Source: Promethearchaeota archaeon
Lineage (GTDB): Archaea; Asgardarchaeota; Lokiarchaeia; Sigynarchaeales; SOKP01
Reading direction: 5' to 3'
Assembly: GCA_019058515.1 (NCBI GenBank)
Contig: JAHPYY010000221.1
Coordinates: 1-32,375, forward strand
DNA: 32,375 nucleotides
The notes beneath the pieces are model-generated. The model searched no databases, was not told the origin of the DNA, and worked only from the letters and a program-made list of their open reading frames with translations. How positions within the stretch are numbered: the first letter of the stretch is position 1; every line of letters begins with the position of its first letter. A program made the position numbers and the translations under genes. Below, piece after piece: positions 16,667-24,730 of this stretch.

Positions 16667-18583
16667 TTATCCCCTGTTCATCCATACAGTCATCTTGCTC
16701 TTCCCTCTGTGTGCCCACGCGTAATAGGGAATCGCCATGAGTTTTTGTTGATCTTTCAAAGCATCCGTTTCTACTTTTATTGTTCCTATGCCATTAAGTA
16801 AATCTTTGTAAAACTCATAATGCATCTCTGCTTCATCGCTTATTCCTATTTTTTGAAGGTCGTAAAAGTCGTTGTCTACGGATTCAAAACAAAAGACAAT
16901 TGGACCTCGCTCGAGAGCCACCTTCCCAATATTTTCGACTACTTTTTGGTTGCTTACAATTCTTCTAATTTTCATGGGAAACTCTAGCTCAACTTCGTCA
17001 TCGTCCTCCCATAACCGAGAGATAATAGCGTAACCATTCTTTTCGAGAAGGTCAAAACTTATGCCATTTATTTTAATACTCATGTTTTCCACATTTTTAG
17101 CTACATATCGGTATAGATCGCTAGGTAGCGGGTGGTTTTTAAGCCAGCCAGGAATTCTAATAGCCAGATTTAATTTCGTGGGTTTTGAAAGACCAAGTTT
17201 GATATTTACATTATCTTCCCAAGGATATCTGGTTTCTTGAGTAAAAATTATTCTATTCTGCCCGTATTCGATAACTCCTTTACTTGCGATAAATAAATTA
17301 ACATAAACCGTATCCGCTTTCCAAGCGTAAATAAACATTGGAATGGTCGGTATTAGGCGTATAATATTAGGAGGACAGCACGCACAGGTGTACCACTTCT
17401 TTCTACGGAGGTTTCCCGTGGTTTGTAAGGGATTGGTATAGAAAAAGTGCCGACCATCAAGCCCTAATCCGGAGAGAAATCCATTGTAGAGAGTCCTTTC
17501 CAATACATCAATGTATTTGGACTCAGCTTTTAGCAAAAACAACCTAAAATTCCACAGAATGTTCCCTATTGCCGCACATGTCTCGTTGTAAGCCGTAGCG
17601 TTTGGTAAAAGGTATTCTTCTCCGAAAGCTTCTCCCGTTAGCTCGTTTCCAATTCCACCAGTGATATAGATTTTTGTTGACATTATGTTATCCCATATTT
17701 TTTCTAAAGTTTTCAAATAACGATTGTCTTTCGAACTGACTGCTAAATCCGTCATGGCAGAATACATATACATGGCTCTTACAGCGTGTCCCGTAGCAGT
17801 TTCTTGATCTATTATTGGAGCGTGAGTTTGGTTGTACTCGAGTCGGTGTTCTCCCTTCCATGGAAATTGTTCCTCTGTTTTATGCAGATAAAAATCGTAA
17901 TTTTTCCTATTTTTATTCCCGCGAGCATTCAAAAAGAATTCTGCGAGAGAAAGAAATCTCTCATCTTGGGTTATATGAAACAACCTGAATAACGCAAGCT
18001 CAATTTCTTGATGACCAGGAGGATCCTCAATTTTTCCTGGTCCAAATTCTTTGTATACCAATTCTGCGTTTTTTAACGCAATATCTAGTAATTTTCTTTT
18101 TCCAGTTGCGTTATAATACGCCACTCCCGCTTCATATAAATGACCCACATTGTAAAGCTCGTGACTGTAAATAGATGTTAATTCCCATCGATTTTTACCT
18201 ATCCATGGATGGGGTTTAGAAAGATTAGCAGTTCGATGAGTGTAGATATATCCGTCTTTTTCTTGGGCTGAACCGATTAATTCAATTAACTCGTCAACTT
18301 TTTCTTCCAATTCGGGGACTTTATTTAAAGTTAAATCGTAAGCTATTCCTTCTATTAATTTAAACACATCAGAATCGTCAAATGGAAATTTTGAAAGGTT
18401 TTTCTTATTAATTGTGCCCGCAGCGATTCGAAAGTTATCGATACGCCGAGTTTTTTCACATTTCTCTAAAGCATGGGGAATAGTAACCTTGTGGATAGTT
18501 TTCATTCTCTGGGACCAAAACTCATCAAATAGTTCTACTTTGATTGATGATAGCGGTTTAATGGGGTAATTTAAATCAATCAT
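16667..18583 (-). CDS. GH127 beta-L-arabinofuranosidase
   Basis: The 638-residue protein is a full-length glycoside hydrolase family 127 member (formerly DUF1680). The catalytic set of the characterised enzyme HypBA1 (Glu322, Glu338, Cys340, Cys417, Cys418) can be placed here as Glu318 ('TGEAFGEEY'), Glu334 and Cys336 ('AYNETCAAIG'), and Cys402/Cys403 ('CACCPPN'). The cysteines and glutamate bind zinc and one Cys is the nucleophile. An alpha/alpha barrel (about 20-420) and C-terminal beta domains follow the family layout. There is no signal peptide, so it should act inside the cell on imported arabinosides. No transporter or sugar-use genes are adjacent. Confidence 0.92.
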   Translation of the reverse strand: MIDLNYPIKPLSSIKVELFDEFWSQRMKTIHKVTIPHALEKCEKTRRIDNFRIAAGTINKKNLSKFPFDDSDVFKLIEGIAYDLTLNKVPELEEKVDELIELIGSAQEKDGYIYTHRTANLSKPHPWIGKNRWELTSIYSHELYNVGHLYEAGVAYYNATGKRKLLDIALKNAELVYKEFGPGKIEDPPGHQEIELALFRLFHITQDERFLSLAEFFLNARGNKNRKNYDFYLHKTEEQFPWKGEHRLEYNQTHAPIIDQETATGHAVRAMYMYSAMTDLAVSSKDNRYLKTLEKIWDNIMSTKIYITGGIGNELTGEAFGEEYLLPNATAYNETCAAIGNILWNFRLFLLKAESKYIDVLERTLYNGFLSGLGLDGRHFFYTNPLQTTGNLRRKKWYTCACCPPNIIRLIPTIPMFIYAWKADTVYVNLFIASKGVIEYGQNRIIFTQETRYPWEDNVNIKLGLSKPTKLNLAIRIPGWLKNHPLPSDLYRYVAKNVENMSIKINGISFDLLEKNGYAIISRLWEDDDEVELEFPMKIRRIVSNQKVVENIGKVALERGPIVFCFESVDNDFYDLQKIGISDEAEMHYEFYKDLLNGIGTIKVETDALKDQQKLMAIPYYAWAHRGKSKMTVWMNRG

Positions 18584-18744
18584 TAAGAAATTGAAAGAAT
18601 TCTTCCCTATTCAAATCTGCTAAATTCTCATGGTTTTATTACCCTTTGAGTTATAGATTTAGATTATTTGAATGGAAAATTCCATAAGAGAGAATGATTA
18701 AGTAAATCTTAAATAATTAGTACTATAGAGAAGGTTGATGTTTT

Positions 18745-19560
18745 ATGGGTTTTATTGAAAAATATTCTACTATTATCTTTTTCGTCTTAAGCTATTTGAT
18801 AATGATACTCGGGGTAGTTATTATCCTCTTAGTTAGGAGTCTCGGGACATTTCCCATCGTAGAGAACATAGTCCTCGTTATTTCCGTATCTAGTCCTACA
18901 ATTTCTGCGACAATTTTAGCAGGATTAAACGGGGGATTTCAACAAATCAAGAAATTGTATTCTGGATTCTTGAAATGGAGAGCTCATCCACTGTACTACC
19001 TTGTAGGTATTGCTTTACTCGTTTATCCGCTTTTTATTGCAATTATATATATTCTATTAGGGGGCACGGTTGTCTTTCCAGAATTTACGGCATTTACCTT
19101 CTTTCTCGCTATAATCGAAAAACTCGTTATGGGGCCCTTAAGCGAGGAAGCTGGTTGGCGAGGATATGTACTACCTCGTCTAGAATCGAAATTTTCTGCT
19201 TTAATCTCTAGCGTTATTTTAGGGATAATATGGGCGTGTTGGCACATTCCGCTATATTGGATTCAACCCAGAATGGCCTTCTATATTTATCTTCCAATAG
19301 TTATTGTGTTAGCTATTCTTTTCACCTGGGCTTATAACAATACTAACGGAAGCTTGTTAGTTACGGTCGTTTATCACTTTTGTTTCAACTTTGCAGGGGG
19401 ATTGGGATTATTTGATGGAATGATCTTTCAAATTTTTGGCAGTATAGGTTTAGGAATTATTTTAATACTAGTGATTGTATTTTACAAGCCGAAAAGATTA
19501 TCTCGCAAACCAGACTCAGAACTTCCGTTTGACATAGCAATTAAAGCAGCAGAGATTTAA
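18745..19560 (+). CDS. CPBP-family intramembrane metalloprotease
   Basis: The 271-residue protein has about seven or eight transmembrane helices and the CPBP (Abi/CAAX protease) motifs. These are 'SEEAGWRGY' (Glu134, Glu135, Arg139), 'WACWHIPLY' (His167) and 'VVYHFCFNF' (His211, Asn215). These residues form the membrane-embedded metal site of Rce1-like proteases. In prokaryotes the substrates are mostly unknown; immunity to peptides and protein maturation are common proposals. AGAAGG lies 13 bases upstream of ATG 18745. The gene is isolated, and T-rich sequence follows it. Confidence 0.9.
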   Translation: MGFIEKYSTIIFFVLSYLIMILGVVIILLVRSLGTFPIVENIVLVISVSSPTISATILAGLNGGFQQIKKLYSGFLKWRAHPLYYLVGIALLVYPLFIAIIYILLGGTVVFPEFTAFTFFLAIIEKLVMGPLSEEAGWRGYVLPRLESKFSALISSVILGIIWACWHIPLYWIQPRMAFYIYLPIVIVLAILFTWAYNNTNGSLLVTVVYHFCFNFAGGLGLFDGMIFQIFGSIGLGIILILVIVFYKPKRLSRKPDSELPFDIAIKAAEI

Positions 19561-19563
19561 AGC

Positions 19564-19600
19564 TTTTTAACTTTTTTTGATTAGTTACTTTTTATTCTTT
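19564..19600 (+). terminator. T-rich terminator after the CPBP gene
   Basis: Runs of five to seven T begin a few bases after the CPBP stop codon, including one of seven. This is consistent with archaeal termination. Confidence 0.4.
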
Positions 19601-19719
19601 TAAAATTTAATTCTAGTTGATAAGAAAGTTGTGAATTTTAAAGAATAAGTTAAAATTTCAAGTACCATTTCAAATAATATTCTATTTCTAGGTTTAAACT
19701 AATCGTAGAGTGACCAAAA

Positions 19720-21183
19720 TTGTCAAATAATATTATTGATGTACTCTTACATCCTAAATCGGTTGCTGTGATTGGAGCTTCAAAAAATCCTGCCAAAGGA
19801 GGGCATCGTATATTTCAAAATTTTATCGTAAATAATTTCAAGGGTATAGCGTTTCCAGTAAATCCAAATGCTAACGGAAAGATTAGTGGAATTGAATTTA
19901 AAAAGTCTGTATTGGACATTGAAGAACCTGTAGATGTTGCGATTTTTTATATTCCTAATAAGGCCATTCCACAAATTCTTGAGGAATGTATTCAAAAAGG
20001 TGTTAAAGGAGCCATCATTGAAGCTTCAGGTTTTGAAGAGGTAGGCGCACACGGAATTGAATTGAAAAATGAAATTATTCGAATAACTGATAATTTCTCT
20101 AAAATTCGGGTGGTTGGTCCCAATTGCATGGGACTCACGAGAATCGACGCCGATAGCGATTCTCCAGATAGAAGCGGTTACTTTACCTCTTTTATGATAT
20201 TCACTACCTTCAAACGAGGGAACATCGCAGTCATTTCTCAGTCAGGCATGTTAAACGGGGGATATTTCACGCATATAGCCGAAAAATATCCAAATATCGG
20301 ATTCAGATATGTATGCTCTGTCGGTAATAAAATGGATTTAAGTGAACTTGAGTTTTTAGAATATTTTATAAATGACTCCGAGGTGAATGTAATTGCGATG
20401 TATCTGGAATCGTTCAAAAATCCGAGAAAGTTCATAGAATTGTGTAAAAGAGTTAAAAGTATTCCAAATAAAACCATAATCCTAGTGAAAGGTGGATTAA
20501 CCTCTCAAGGTCAAGGTGCGTCTTTAAGTCATACAGGATCTTTGTCTGAAAACGCGAGGTTGACTAAGGCAATCATTAAACAGGCAGGAATAGTCCATGC
20601 TAAGAATTTTGATGAGTTGTTTCAATTCGCTCGCACTTTTTCGATGGTGTACGCTTCTAAAAAACAACTTCCTACTAAGGGAGGTCTTGCGATGATTTTT
20701 GGCTCAGGTGGAGCGGGTACTATTGCTTCTGATTTAACCATGATGCAGGATCTTAAATTACCTTATTTTGGGGAAAAAACCTATGAAACGCTTGTTGATT
20801 TGTTTCCAGAGTGGATGCCTCCCAATAAGTTTGCATTTGTGGATATTTGGCCCGCAATGGAAAGAGCATGGACAAGAGGTATGTCACCCGAAAAACTGTT
20901 TGAGAAGGTATACGACGCTCTATTGCAAGAACCAGAGATCGAAGGTTTTTTTCATATGTTCTTTTGTTCGACACAATTTCGAGCAGTTAACGATGTTGCA
21001 AAAATAGTTCAAGTCTTTAAAAATTCTTCAAAACCAGTGTTTTTGTTTCTTATAGGTGAGTCAGAGGAAGTCAGATACCTTTCCAAGTTAGTAGGTAGCC
21101 ATGATATACCTAGCTTTTCCAACTTAGAGGATATTGCGAAGAATTTCAAAGTTTTAGTCGAAGAATCAGCGAGAAAACAATAG
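19720..21183 (+). CDS. ADP-forming acyl-CoA synthetase-like alpha protein, paralogue
   Basis: The 487-residue protein has a CoA-binding domain ('VAVIGASKNPAKGGHRIF', 'VVGPNCMGL'), a first ligase domain ('ISQSG') and the phosphohistidine motif 'SHTGSLSE' with His271. The last domain ('MIFGSGGAGTIASDLTMM') follows. It shares the layout of the protein at 12856, but the two are clearly diverged. The segment after 'GLTRIDADSDSPDRSG' is unusual next to typical alpha subunits, and residues 360-390 carry a Trp-rich insert ('EWMPPNKFAFVDIWPAMERA'). TTG 19720 is the first possible start because a TGA lies three codons earlier. No beta subunit is nearby, so the partner or substrate is unknown. Confidence 0.85.
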   Translation: MSNNIIDVLLHPKSVAVIGASKNPAKGGHRIFQNFIVNNFKGIAFPVNPNANGKISGIEFKKSVLDIEEPVDVAIFYIPNKAIPQILEECIQKGVKGAIIEASGFEEVGAHGIELKNEIIRITDNFSKIRVVGPNCMGLTRIDADSDSPDRSGYFTSFMIFTTFKRGNIAVISQSGMLNGGYFTHIAEKYPNIGFRYVCSVGNKMDLSELEFLEYFINDSEVNVIAMYLESFKNPRKFIELCKRVKSIPNKTIILVKGGLTSQGQGASLSHTGSLSENARLTKAIIKQAGIVHAKNFDELFQFARTFSMVYASKKQLPTKGGLAMIFGSGGAGTIASDLTMMQDLKLPYFGEKTYETLVDLFPEWMPPNKFAFVDIWPAMERAWTRGMSPEKLFEKVYDALLQEPEIEGFFHMFFCSTQFRAVNDVAKIVQVFKNSSKPVFLFLIGESEEVRYLSKLVGSHDIPSFSNLEDIAKNFKVLVEESARKQ

Positions 21184-21276
21184 TTTTTATTAGTTTTCAA
21201 ATACTTAGTAATTTTTCGCTTCCAATATTGCGAAAATAAGCGAAGTTGTTGAAAGTTATCTCAAGTAGTCTATATA

Positions 21277-21975
21277 TTACCAGAAGCTAAAACTGTTTTC
21301 CACAGCGAACTTAACTTTTTTCTTTTTCATGTTGTTTATCGTATTTACGACATTCCCTGGAGGTAAATCTACGCCTCTTGTTAAATCTACTATGAAATAT
21401 GTATCGAATCCTAGATCCATACCATCCATCGCCGTATTATAGCAGCAATAATCCAATGCTAGTCCACATATAAATATCCTTTTTACATCAACAGAATTTA
21501 AGTAGTTTTTTAATCCAGTTTCGGATTTTTTGTCGTTTTCCAAAAATCCTGAGTAGCTATCTACTTTAGGATTCATTCCTTTTTGTATAATTTTATTTAC
21601 CATTCTCGTATTTATCTTTTTGTGAAAACGGGCGCCATATGTGTTTTGGACACAGTGATCTGGCCATAATACAGGTCCAATAGCCCCATCTTTTGAGGTG
21701 AATTCATCTCCAGGATTTTTCCCTGAATGATTACTCGCAAAAGACAAATGATCTGGCGGATGCCAATCCTGAGTGTGAACAACATATGCATTAACAAATA
21801 TAGGTATTAAATCGTTTATTCCATCTATAATGTGGTCACCATCTTCTACTGCAAGACTTCCACCTGGTAAAAAATCGTTTTGCATGTCAATTACTAAGAG
21901 TGCGTCGTGTTTTCCCGCAATAATTTTTTTTTCAATTTTTAGATCAATATCGTAAAACTTTGCCATATATATCAT
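21277..21975 (-). CDS. pncA: Nicotinamidase (isochorismatase-like hydrolase)
   Basis: The 232-residue protein shows the nicotinamidase catalytic triad: Asp30 in 'LLVIDMQNDFLPGG', Lys132 in 'IQKGMNP' and Cys177 in 'ALDYCCYNTA'. The metal-site segment 'DWHPPDHLSFASNH' (70-83) is also present, which separates it from generic isochorismatases. It would hydrolyse nicotinamide to nicotinate and ammonia in NAD salvage. ATG 21966 has AGGATGAT just upstream and may be the true start, three residues inside the longest frame. It follows the M24 peptidase gene on the same strand after about 90 bases. Confidence 0.93.
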   Translation of the reverse strand: MIYMAKFYDIDLKIEKKIIAGKHDALLVIDMQNDFLPGGSLAVEDGDHIIDGINDLIPIFVNAYVVHTQDWHPPDHLSFASNHSGKNPGDEFTSKDGAIGPVLWPDHCVQNTYGARFHKKINTRMVNKIIQKGMNPKVDSYSGFLENDKKSETGLKNYLNSVDVKRIFICGLALDYCCYNTAMDGMDLGFDTYFIVDLTRGVDLPPGNVVNTINNMKKKKVKFAVENSFSFW

Positions 21976-22067
21976 CCTACAGATAACAATTATCGCTTAA
22001 AAATTTAATAGAATTTCAAGGATGTATAAACATATATCAACAAGAGTTTTCGAATCTTGACTATTTT

Positions 22068-23285
22068 TTAAGTTATATATATGAAGTCTTCAACGGGAGG
22101 TACTATAAACTTCGCCCCATCCTTAGTTACAAGTATCATCTCCTCTAAAGCAATCATACCGTTAGATTTTGTCCTTAAGCTGGGTTCAATTGTGTACACT
22201 TGATTTTCCTCTATAAGTTGTTTGGGAGTATCGCCGTAGCGCTCCCATAGAGGTCCCATGAGAGTTCCTCCATCGTGAGCCTGAATGCCAACTTGATGCC
22301 CTAAACCATGTTTGTACTCTTCATAACCCCTTGAAACGATGTATTCCCTTACAATCTTATCTACCTCGTACCCTTGCAAACCTGGTTTAATAGTTCTAGC
22401 TGCGATTTGGATCGCTTCAATAATTGTATCGATAGCGTGGCGTAACTCCTCTGGTACTTCATTTTTTGAGCCAAAAAACCATAGCCGTTGTAAATCAGAA
22501 CAATATCCATTGAATCTTACCCCAAAATCATTATGTAACGTATACCCTTGTTTTGTCTTGTTCGATTCTTGAGGACCAACGTGTCCAAGTTCTTTATCTG
22601 GACCCGCATCGATCATTGGGCATTGCGATTTATTCCACGCTTCTTGAACGCCAAATTTGTCCATTTCCTTATAGAAAAGCGCCTGCAATTCAGTTTCGGT
22701 TTTCCCTACGCGGATGAAAGGTGTCATGTTTGAGTTGATTTCTTCAGTAATCTGACACGCTTTTTTAATTAACTCAATCTCTGTGGGTGTTTTCACGCTT
22801 CTTAAGGCACTTATAAGCTTCTCGGCGCTTATAAACTTGTGTTTGTAGTTATCAAGGATTTTTTCTAATACTAAATACATTCCATGAGTTAAGCCATCAG
22901 AGATAATGCTATCTATTGAGTAATCAAGCGCGATGTTCTTAGGGTCCAACTCTTGGATGACATTTTGCAAATCATTCGAAATTCCCTTCTCGTATCCAAC
23001 TACTTCGTCCCACAATCCTCTGACTTTTTGTTCGTGTGCGTCAAAATTGCCTACAATTGCAATTTTTTTAAATTCCTCTCCTTTAAACGCAAATATAAAC
23101 GCCGAATGTAACACCATATCTGTTCCAATGGTCAATTCCATTATGGAGTCTGGCGTGGTAATGGTTTCTCTAGCGAAGATCAGCCAACAAGAAATTTCCA
23201 GTTTTTTCATCAAAGAAGGTATTTGCGTGTGTTTCTCTTTAATAATCTTTAACTTAATATCGGTTTGCTGTAAAGGTTCCACCAA
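22068..23285 (-). CDS. M24-family metallopeptidase (Xaa-Pro aminopeptidase-like)
   Basis: The 405-residue protein has a creatinase-type N-terminal domain (about 1-165) and a pita-bread M24 domain. The five metal ligands are visible: Asp253 ('HNDFGVRF'), Asp264 ('YCSDLQRLW'), His330 ('HGLGHQVG'), Glu367 ('YTIEPSL') and Glu381 or 382 ('ALEEMI'). It should be a two-metal aminopeptidase cutting before proline, although M24 homologues also include prolidases and creatinases. TTG 23285 and the adjacent GTG 23282 are alternative starts, with GAGGAT upstream. Its promoter region is shared, in divergent orientation, with the SMC operon. Confidence 0.9.
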   Translation of the reverse strand: MVEPLQQTDIKLKIIKEKHTQIPSLMKKLEISCWLIFARETITTPDSIMELTIGTDMVLHSAFIFAFKGEEFKKIAIVGNFDAHEQKVRGLWDEVVGYEKGISNDLQNVIQELDPKNIALDYSIDSIISDGLTHGMYLVLEKILDNYKHKFISAEKLISALRSVKTPTEIELIKKACQITEEINSNMTPFIRVGKTETELQALFYKEMDKFGVQEAWNKSQCPMIDAGPDKELGHVGPQESNKTKQGYTLHNDFGVRFNGYCSDLQRLWFFGSKNEVPEELRHAIDTIIEAIQIAARTIKPGLQGYEVDKIVREYIVSRGYEEYKHGLGHQVGIQAHDGGTLMGPLWERYGDTPKQLIEENQVYTIEPSLRTKSNGMIALEEMILVTKDGAKFIVPPVEDFIYIT

Positions 23286-23421
23286 AATTTATCCTCTATT
23301 TTAATTCGATGTTTTATGGAATATAGAATTTGAGATTTTATTTTAACTTTTAAAATTTTTTGTCGGAGAGAATTTCCTTAATCTCTGAAATGTTCTATGT
23401 ACTCGACCAAATATTTAAATA

Positions 23422-23428
23422 TTTATAA
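23422..23428 (+). promoter_or_regulatory. Possible TATA box of the SMC operon
   Basis: TTTATAA lies about 55 bases before the first start codon of the operon, inside the 190-base divergent spacer with the M24 gene. The position would allow a short leader. The region is very AT-rich, so this is only a candidate. Confidence 0.25.
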
Positions 23429-23482
23429 TTTTCATTAATATTATCCATTAAATATCAAATAATTCTACATTTCAATTCAGTG

Positions 23483-24712
23483 ATGAGTTTAAACCTTCCA
23501 AAAAACATAATTCGCTATTTTAAGAAGATTTCTCCTTTAGAAATTCAAATAGATAAAGAAGAAATATTTTTGAGAAGTAAATACGATGATATTATAAATT
23601 ATATAAAGATCTGTGTTTCAGAAGGTGGTAATGAAGAACTCTATAAGTTTATCAAGCCCAGTGGTAAATTGCTAATTAATGTAAACCCTGGATCAGATAT
23701 AGTTGACTACATTAAATTGATTGCAAAGAACTTCCAATTAGGTATTCTTGTCTTAGATGAAACTACAATCCAAAACAATGTAGAACAATTTCTCTCGGAT
23801 CTCTCAAATTTCAGAATTGAAGAAGAAAAAGTTGAAACAGAAACGCCTTCAGAAGAAGTGGATGAGAAGACAGAGGATAACGCGAGATTTTGGATTTTAT
23901 TAATTGAGCAAAAGGGGATATTGAACGAAGTTTTCAAGGAAACAAACGCCCTTCGAAAGTTTTTAGAAAACTTCTCTTCAGTTTTTATACCTATCAATTT
24001 TCTTGAATATAACTCGGTATTCATATGGATTTGTTATAACTTTGTCGAACTTCCATTAGTTTCTAACGAAATTTTTGAATTTTTCGATTTGTTGGTAAAT
24101 GTACCTATTTTGTCTGATCTAGAAAGAGAAAACTACCTTAGAAGTCTATTAGAGAAATACTCAAACATTTCTTTCGATTTACACAGAATCGTTGAAATTA
24201 CACAAAACTGGGAAGTACTAGACATTCGCAATTTCGTTAGGATCGGTATTTTAAAACATTTTATCAATTCCGATTTGAATGCTAAAAGTAACGAAATTTC
24301 AGAAGCACTTATTATGACCTTAGACGATAACGAATTTATTCCATCAATGAAACCATTTCAACATGGATCAGAATATCTCTCAAGCAGGGGGGATTTTCAA
24401 AATTCACAAAAATGGGAGACTCAAGAGGATTTTAAGGGAAAACGACAGTCTATACTCGAAGAGATCGACCAAGAGAGGTATTCTGATTTTATGGAGGATC
24501 AATTATACGAAAGTGCGGCTTCCAAAAATTATAACGAGTTAGTTTTAATAATAGATAAACTTACGAATAAAGAAGTTTTAGAAGAAAACGATAGAAAAAT
24601 TTTATCAGAATATCCATTCATCTTGAATGAATCTCCTGAAAAAGCTCAATTGAAATTAGAGAAGGGTAAAAAAAGGATTGAGCAAATAAAACAATTTTTT
24701 GAAAAAAAGTAG
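23483..24712 (+). CDS. Degenerate AAA+ protein, first gene of the SMC operon
   Basis: The protein of about 409 residues is not an obvious family member, but its order of motifs follows AAA+ ATPases (numbering from GTG 23480). 'LLINVNPGSDIVDYIKLIA' (64-82) sits where Walker A should be, with the G-K-T replaced. 'WILLIEQKGIL' (138-148) takes the place of Walker B, without its Asp. 'FDLLVNVPILSDLERENYL' (202-220) and 'VEITQNWEVLDIRNFV' (238-253) match the helical lid (F-D-x-x-x-x-V-P-x-P-D... and D-L-x-x-I-x-x-x-T-x-G-x-x-x-x-D-I). It should fold like AAA+ without hydrolysing ATP. The C-terminal third is charged and helical. GTG at 23480 is an alternative start to ATG 23483. The SMC gene follows after 18 bases. 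Confidence 0.65.
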   Translation: MSLNLPKNIIRYFKKISPLEIQIDKEEIFLRSKYDDIINYIKICVSEGGNEELYKFIKPSGKLLINVNPGSDIVDYIKLIAKNFQLGILVLDETTIQNNVEQFLSDLSNFRIEEEKVETETPSEEVDEKTEDNARFWILLIEQKGILNEVFKETNALRKFLENFSSVFIPINFLEYNSVFIWICYNFVELPLVSNEIFEFFDLLVNVPILSDLERENYLRSLLEKYSNISFDLHRIVEITQNWEVLDIRNFVRIGILKHFINSDLNAKSNEISEALIMTLDDNEFIPSMKPFQHGSEYLSSRGDFQNSQKWETQEDFKGKRQSILEEIDQERYSDFMEDQLYESAASKNYNELVLIIDKLTNKEVLEENDRKILSEYPFILNESPEKAQLKLEKGKKRIEQIKQFFEKK

Positions 24713-24730
24713 TGAAAAGGATAGAGACAC

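Noticed and set aside
22933..23304. 123-codon plus-strand frame overlapping the M24 peptidase gene
   Set aside because: All five M24 metal ligands are on the minus strand; the overlap frame is Ser/Cys-rich shadow.
23707..24024. 105-codon minus-strand frame inside the AAA+-like gene
   Set aside because: The plus-strand gene shows AAA+ pattern and operon spacing; the antisense frame is serine-rich and has no support.
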